DNA of 64,000 bases from Sphaeramia orbicularis (taxonomy: Eukaryota > Chordata > Actinopteri > Kurtiformes > Apogonidae): positions 38,435,770 through 38,499,769 of the forward strand of contig NC_043959.1 in the NCBI RefSeq assembly GCF_902148855.1, in the 5' to 3' direction. The notes below the pieces were generated by a model, which was given only the letters and a program-made list of their open reading frames with translations, was not told the origin of the DNA and ran no database searches. Both the position numbers and the translations under genes were made by a program. Below, in pieces: positions 58,117-64,000 of this stretch (within the stretch, counting starts at the first letter, position 1; each line of letters begins with the position of its first letter).

Positions 58117-60095
58117 TTAAGTTCGTAAAAAAACCCAATGTCTGTTATTTTATTAACTCAAAGGCATTCCAAAACAAAGCTGATTAACACAGGCCCTTTG
58201 TCACATTTCACACTCTCTTGAGCACAACCAAAATTATGTGTATTGATTTTTCATTGATCTTATGTCTGACAGACTATATTGTCAATATGTCAGTGTTCAG
58301 GTGGTATAAGTAGGTTGCATTCTTTTGGCCAGCAGTGTGGCTCAGTGATTTGATAGTTCTGTCCTTGGTCCAAAAGCCTTTCAGATAACATCCACCTTAC
58401 TAAAATGTTGCATTGATAAATGAATTCCTACCAGTATCAGAGAGGCCTGCTTGGTGACTGAACCGGCACTCTGAACTTCGTAAGTGGCCATGGGATAAGA
58501 CAATTGCACTATAGGATCCATAAAGATGGCATCACTTAAAATAGTGGGAAGATAAATGACCTTCAGAAAGTTTTCTGTCTCTCATACTGGAGGGAAAAGT
58601 CTGTCGTGCGTGGGCTGTTAAAACACATCCACACACTCTAGACTTTGAGGGGTGGGATCATTTAACTTGACTGTGACAAACAGCTTCAAACATCGCCGCT
58701 ACAATGAGCTATTTTTCTAAAGTTTAATATATTGTGAACTAAGGATTTGTACTTGGTCTATTTATTTTAATTAATCCTCTTAGATTAGGTTGGTATGGAA
58801 AAGAAACTGTTACTTGTGGTTAGTATTCCTGCAGCTTTGCTATGCAGCGTAATTGATGCCTAAAGACACAGAGTAATTAATGGGTTTTAATGCTAAGTGT
58901 TGAATGGAAATCTCCAGTATTATTTTGATAACACGGATGACAGATTATTGATTGATACCACCCCTCTTCACTAATAACAGGAAGTTGAAAGGTGAATGAA
59001 GAAGCGACAAATGATCTCTAGAAGGGGAAACGGAGATTAAAGTGAAGCAAGTCATTAACACAGATGGTGATTGCTATCTCTTGATTTAAATTAAGGTCTC
59101 ACAAAAGAACCAACAGTCTGCACAATCTTTAATGAGCCCACTGAGCACTGTTTTACTGAGCAGTAAATGTGTGTGTGGGTGTAGCGTTCAGTGTGTGCTT
59201 GTGTGCTCTGAAGCACTTAACAGATTCTGGTGTAAAGGTGTGTTTCAAGCAGCCCTTGAATAACAATGTCTGAATCAACTCGCTTTATTTTTTCTCCATC
59301 TGCTGATGCAAAGCTTCACTGAAGAGTATTTTGCTTAATGGACGTATGTCAGGGCTTTTCTTATAGCAGAACTACTGCGCCTCAAGACACCATAATCAAT
59401 ATCAGCTCCATTTCCATTAGTTTTGTTGTATCAACATATTTTTTGCCTGGTCTCACATTTGCACATTTTAAAAGAACAGTAGTCCTCTATATGTGATGAA
59501 ATGTTGTAATTGGCGCATCTTCAACTATTGTACTGGCTCTGAGGGCGAACTTTATCACCTGCAACATAGATTAAGTAAGCACTTTGGCAAGACCCTGACA
59601 GTTTTAAGACTTTATTATCGGTTTCATACATTTAATCAAACTGAAATTGGGCACAGATTTACCTTATGATGCATTTATTCAGTCTTCAATCACACATCAC
59701 ATTTCAGTGGCATGGGAGCATAATGTAAACACAAACAGAGAGCCAAACAATATCTAATAAAAGACAACTGTTTGTCACATTTCTGGCAAATGGGTTTATT
59801 CCTGCAGTAGTTCAGTCAGTACCATGTGTGCATACTTGACTGCAGTGGACGCTGCATTCTTCAGCTGCCCTTTGTACATATAAACAGTAATGGCCTCAGT
59901 TTGGTGCCACTTGACGCTGTAGGTGGCTGTATAGCTGTAGGCCACACGGTTGTGATTATTTGGTGACATTTACAATGTTCAGTGTCTCTTTACCAGTCAC
60001 TTTTTATAACATGTTACATCTGTTATAAGTTTTGACTGCACAAAATATACATAGAACTACAAGCTTTAATCGAACACTATAAAAATGCTTTTTAA

Positions 60096-60911
60096 CTACC
60101 TGTATTTTTGACGATGATGTTTATTATTACAGTTCAGTTTGCTTGTGCAAAAACTTAAGTTGCCCAGTTTTCCTTGTTGCATATCAGATGCGAGGGGTGT
60201 CCGAGCTGGGCTGCTGGTGGGAATGATCTGACTCTGGAAAAGAGGCTGAAGAAACAGACCCAGAGTTCCCACCACACACACTATTACAAAGATCCACAGG
60301 AACATACGATCCACAACCATGGCCACATACTTCCAGTCTTCTATCACCTGCAAATACACAGAAATAAAACTGAAATCACTCATATACACATTAATATACT
60401 TTACGCAGTGTTGCAAATATGTAAATAGAGTGGATAATGCTGTTGCACTATGTACTCTGTGTTGCTGTCATGCCTCTGTGTAACCACTCGAGGGCAGAGA
60501 AAGTAAGTAGTGAACAAATCAGTGAAATGTGATTGATTTCTGTATTTTAAATCCACACAACACAATAAAATACATTAAAAACAATCAAAATATAATGAAA
60601 TAAATATGTATCCTATCATAAGGCTCACTACTCAAAGTGCTTTTAGGACATATGACAGGAGCTGCATTTATAGGGGTCAATCTATGTACAAACTGCTCTT
60701 GACCCTTTCACCCCATTTTCCTGTAGCCTCCTCCACTTTTAGAAACAAGTAATTTCTCATCCCATGGTTCTCTTCCTTTTTCATTGATTTGTCAAAGGAA
60801 GAAATTGATTATCCAGAGTCAGGTTTCAATTTAGTTTGTCAAAACCATTAGTTAAAGATAGTGATATTCCTTCAGGGTCAGAGTGCTGACCCTGACTTCC
60901 AAATTTGGGCA

Positions 60912-60965
<54 letters not shown>

Positions 60966-63900
60966 AATAATAATACATTTTATTTATAGGTGCCTTTCTT
61001 GGCACTCAAGAACACCGTACAATAAATAGGAGAGTATAAAAGAAGCAATAAAACAGAGTAAAAGCAAAAGGCAGGTCATAGGTAGGATGAAGCCGAACAA
61101 AACAGCTGTAGCTTTTATTTTTTCTCCATCATCTTCATATTCTCCACGAGTTTTATGTATTGTGCAAAAGTCCAATTTTAGCTTTGTTTTTGAGCATACA
61201 TGTTTATTTGTCATTTCTTTTTCTTCAAGTACAAGAAAAGACACTCAAAAACTGAATTAAATGGGTTCTCAAGGTTAAAGTTACGATTTAGTGTGACCCC
61301 TGACCCCATGACAAGAAGTAGCACAAACAAACAGAAACATCTGGCATGTACTGAATGAAATCTGCTATAAAACAGAAATTAATGCAATAAATCTCCTATT
61401 GAGCATGTTAAGTGCAAAGGGAGGTCACTCTAAATACATACCACTTTGGTTTATAGCAGCAGTTTTTTCCATGAAACTCTTGTTTTTAATGCTTCCAATA
61501 CTTCCCATAGTTTCAAACTGTATCTTAATATAGATGCACATGTGTGGTCATTATAACCAATAAACCTAATGTTGGCCTGGGACTTTCACACAGTATTATA
61601 TATTAGGGGTGTAACGGTACAGAAAAATTTTGGTTTGGTATGTTTTCAGTACAGGGGTCTTTGGTTCAATACATTTTCCATACATTTTTGGTACAGTGAA
61701 TGAGACAAGTGTGTGGGGGTGGGGGGGGCTCTGTAACTCATGTTATGTATTTTGTATTTTTTAATATTCAATGTTTGTTTATGGTAAACACTGCAATTTC
61801 CTGAGTGTTTTTGAACGCCTCACAGTATTCCCTGAGGTGCTGTGAATATGACTTCTCACTAACACCACAGCAGAAGCACAGTGAAGGAGGAGAGGAGCGA
61901 GTTCACTTAATTTTGGCTACTTGAGTTGGAAAATAAAAGCCTTTTTTTGCTATAAGGAACCCATGGACTCATGTGTGCCACAAAGCTGCAACAAACCGAA
62001 AACCAAAAGTGAAACTTAACATGCTTCAAACATCTGACCTGGCTTCTGTGCCTCTGTCATACTCTCTGTTGTCATGTTTCAGTGTTTTTTGCAGCTTTGC
62101 TGAGAATTTGCCACTGCTGAATGTATATAGAGGAAACCCTGCACATGGGTTCTGCTTGTGTCCACTTTGCTTCCAGAGTGTTTGCGTTCTTCACATAGGC
62201 TACATATATTCATTCAGTACACCTTCGTATTGTATCAAAGGCCCCGAACTGAAACAGTTCGGTACAAACGAGTGCACTGTTACACTCCTAATATATATTC
62301 TTAAAATCTGTTTGATTTCAAGCAAATTGCCTCCAACTTTTACTGCTAATAAAGTTACTTTATGGTGCAATAATATATGGACCACTTTTTTAGCTTAGCC
62401 AACAGGCCGTAAGCTATTGTCATCATGCGGCGTTCGTCGTCGTCGTCGTCTGTTACAAAAATTTCAATTGTCTACTTCTCCGAAACCACAATTCCGATTG
62501 ACTTCAAACTTGGTATACAGCTTCTTTATGATGATGTCAACAAAATTAGTGAAATTATTTGGATCTGGATCTGATTCTGGATTTGGTACAACTTTGAAAT
62601 ATTTCCCCATTATAAGAGATAGGAAGTGGATCCATGCAATAACTCAGTAAATATAAATGATATCAAGTGTAAATTTCTACAGTCCAGCCCTGATGGGAAG
62701 ATGACCAAAACATAATGTCCACATGCTGATCAGGATCTTCTTCTGGATCTGGGAACTTACGGAAAATTTAACATGGGCTCTTATGGGGAAAAAATTTCAA
62801 TCGTCCTCTTCTCCAAAACTACAGTTCTGATTGACTTCAAACTTGGTATACAGCTTCTGTATGATGATGTCAACACAAGGTATTGAAACTATTTTGATTT
62901 GGATCTGATTCTGGATTTGGTACGACTTTGAAAAATTATAATCATTATAACAGATAGGAAGTGGATTGCAATAAATCAGTAAATATCAATGATATCAAGT
63001 TGGAATTTGAATTGTTTACAGATCTGATTGGAATATGACCAAAACATGGGCTATTTCTGTAATATAATAAATACACAGAACTGTGGCGATAATAAATGGC
63101 ATCTGGATACATTTCCCAAAGCTTTTAATTTGGCCGGTATGCTACAGGGCCATTGGTCCTATTTTTCTTATCCCAACATGATGTAAATGTAAATGTGTGT
63201 TTAAATGTGTGTACATACGCTCTGGTCATCATCATCTCCCATCATGTGCTCAGCCACAAAGCGCACTCCATTCACGGCCTCCTTGACATCAGCAGCCCAG
63301 TCTGAGATGCCTCTCTGCTGGAGGTCTTGAGGGGTAGTGAAACCACTAGGCAGACAGTCAGTGGAGCGCAAGTCCCCTTTCCTGTTGGTATGGATGTAGC
63401 CCAAAGAGGCAGCTACATTTTTGTGTCCTGGGGTTGAAAAGGTAGAATCAGGAGACAACAGGGCAGAAGACGACATGGTGCTACCTACTTTTGGTGCAAC
63501 CGGGTAACCTAACCCTATAATAGCTCTCCTTGCTCGCAGGCAGCGCTGCTGACGTAGCCGTTGGCGTGCAGAGTTATTGTGAGGGCGTTTCATGAAGAGT
63601 AAAGTTGGAAGTTTGACAAGGAACACTAGTTTGACCCAGGCAGGCATTGTGTGTGTGCTGGGAGATCGGTGGTGAACGTTGAGGACACACACACTGGTGA
63701 TGATGGAGAAGGTCACCAGCACCATAGTGAACATCAGGTACTTGCCGATCAGTGGAACGTCCAGAGAGGTCGGAGGAACAATTTTTGAGATCAAAAGCAG
63801 AAATACAGTGAGAGCCAGGAGGACGGAGATGCAGAGGGTCATCTTCTCCCCGCAGTCTGAAGGCAAGTAAAAGACCAGGATGGCCAGGGAGGTGATCAAC

Positions 63901-64000
63901 ACACATGGGATGATCAGGTTGATGGTGTAGAAGAGGGGCTTCCTCTTGATGATAAAATCATAGGTGAGGTCCACGTAGGTGGGGTCTAGAGGGTTAACGG
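60096..64000 (-). CDS. chrnb4: Neuronal nicotinic acetylcholine receptor subunit beta-4 (3' part)
   Basis: Two exons are present: 63219-64000 (runs off the window) and the terminal exon 60096-60347, joined across a 2871-bp intron with a gtatgt donor and tttgcag acceptor. The frame is open to the window edge ([20 protein letters not shown]). Beta-4 by that motif, M1 ([20 protein letters not shown]), M2 ([20 protein letters not shown]), M3 ([19 protein letters not shown]), [19 protein letters not shown] and M4. Beta-4 is the complementary subunit that pairs with alpha-3 in ganglionic receptors. After M4 ([12 protein letters not shown]) the tail runs about 45 residues to KHHRQKYR, much longer than the tail I recall in mammalian beta-4. 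No frame breaks. Signal peptide, ligand-binding domain and promoter lie outside the window. Confidence 0.92.
60914..60966. repeat. (CAT)n microsatellite in chrnb4 intron
   Basis: About 17 uninterrupted CAT units, followed by a short ATA run and the phrase cattttatttataggtgcc, which resembles widespread fish LINE 3' ends. Confidence 0.95.
61604..62290. mobile_element. hAT-type element in chrnb4 intron
   Basis: Starts taggggtgtaacggtac, ends cactgttacactccta, with inward similarity (tttggtttggta / gaactgaaacagttcggtac). Flanks ttatatat and atatatat fit an 8-bp duplication in AT-rich target. 687 bp, no transposase. Confidence 0.78.
62395..63060. repeat. Repeat with two about 330-bp tandem units in chrnb4 intron
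   Basis: Starts near a cgtcgtcgtcgtcgtc run (62432-62449). Two diverged units, from about 62469 and 62802, each carry 'gattgacttcaaacttggta', 'gattctggatttggta' and 'gataggaagtgga'. Family not named. Confidence 0.65.

Larger units (their letters stand above)
56801..60095. other. Intergenic stretch between chrna3 and chrnb4
   Basis: Contains nested transposons (57041-58116 with 57379-57922). The rest shows no gene. The chrnb4 3' UTR should occupy the right end. Confidence 0.55.

Noticed and set aside
58318-58380. Possible tRNA-derived SINE head (gtggctcagtg)
   Set aside because: No convincing B box or tail found; similarity too short.
1-64000. Retroviral, LTR or other capsid-bearing elements and CRISPR arrays
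   Set aside because: Looked for long terminal repeats, gag/pol-type motifs and regularly spaced repeats; none seen. The mobile DNA here is cut-and-paste transposons and LINE ends.

Overview
The window is vertebrate nuclear DNA, almost certainly from a ray-finned (teleost, probably percomorph) fish. It is AT-rich and intron-rich. It is crowded with small cut-and-paste transposon relics typical of teleosts (hAT, piggyBac-like, Tc1/mariner, Harbinger-like), and it carries UDP-glucuronosyltransferases of the fish/amphibian UGT5 type, whose coding region is one exon. Two gene groups are interleaved.

Region 1 (1-13.4 kb) is a tandem array on the minus strand. Three intact ugt5-like genes (1053-2633, 5118-6701, 11118-12701) each sit in a repeated unit of about 3.8 kb. 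Each unit has a TATA-like box, a non-coding first exon, a 5'UTR intron whose acceptor abuts the ATG, and the single coding exon. Unit C is longer because two transposons entered it; units A or B preserve the empty sites. A scrap of a fourth ugt5 start codon region (about 13327-13400) marks the right edge.

Region 2 (18.2-64 kb) is the conserved neuronal nicotinic receptor cluster in the same order and orientation as human CHRNA5-CHRNA3-CHRNB4: chrna5 on plus (coding 18684-29152, seven coding exons), chrna3 on minus (coding 47697-56475, six exons), and chrnb4 on minus (its last two exons here, 60096-64000; the rest lies beyond the window). In mammals these subunits co-assemble into ganglionic and habenular acetylcholine-gated cation channels.

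Between chrna5 and chrna3 lie a further ugt5-like gene on plus (32919-34510, three single-base indels) and a poorly preserved immunoglobulin-superfamily receptor-like gene on minus (about 42643-45173).

Two themes stand out. First, the ugt5 C-terminal (UDP-sugar-binding) halves are nearly identical while the N-terminal acceptor-binding halves differ, even for the distant inverted copy, which suggests gene conversion. Second, frame-breaking single-base indels are concentrated between 33 and 56 kb: about 13 in chrna3, 3 in the fourth ugt5, several in the Ig gene. Flanking genes have none. With no substitution stops seen, this looks more like local consensus error than old pseudogenes, though recent decay is not excluded.

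chrna5 has two structural oddities: the vicinal cysteine pair of loop C reads Ser-Ser, and an intron filled almost entirely by a hAT-like element splits the exon that is single in mammals. No large undescribed system such as a phage, CRISPR array or biosynthetic cluster is visible.
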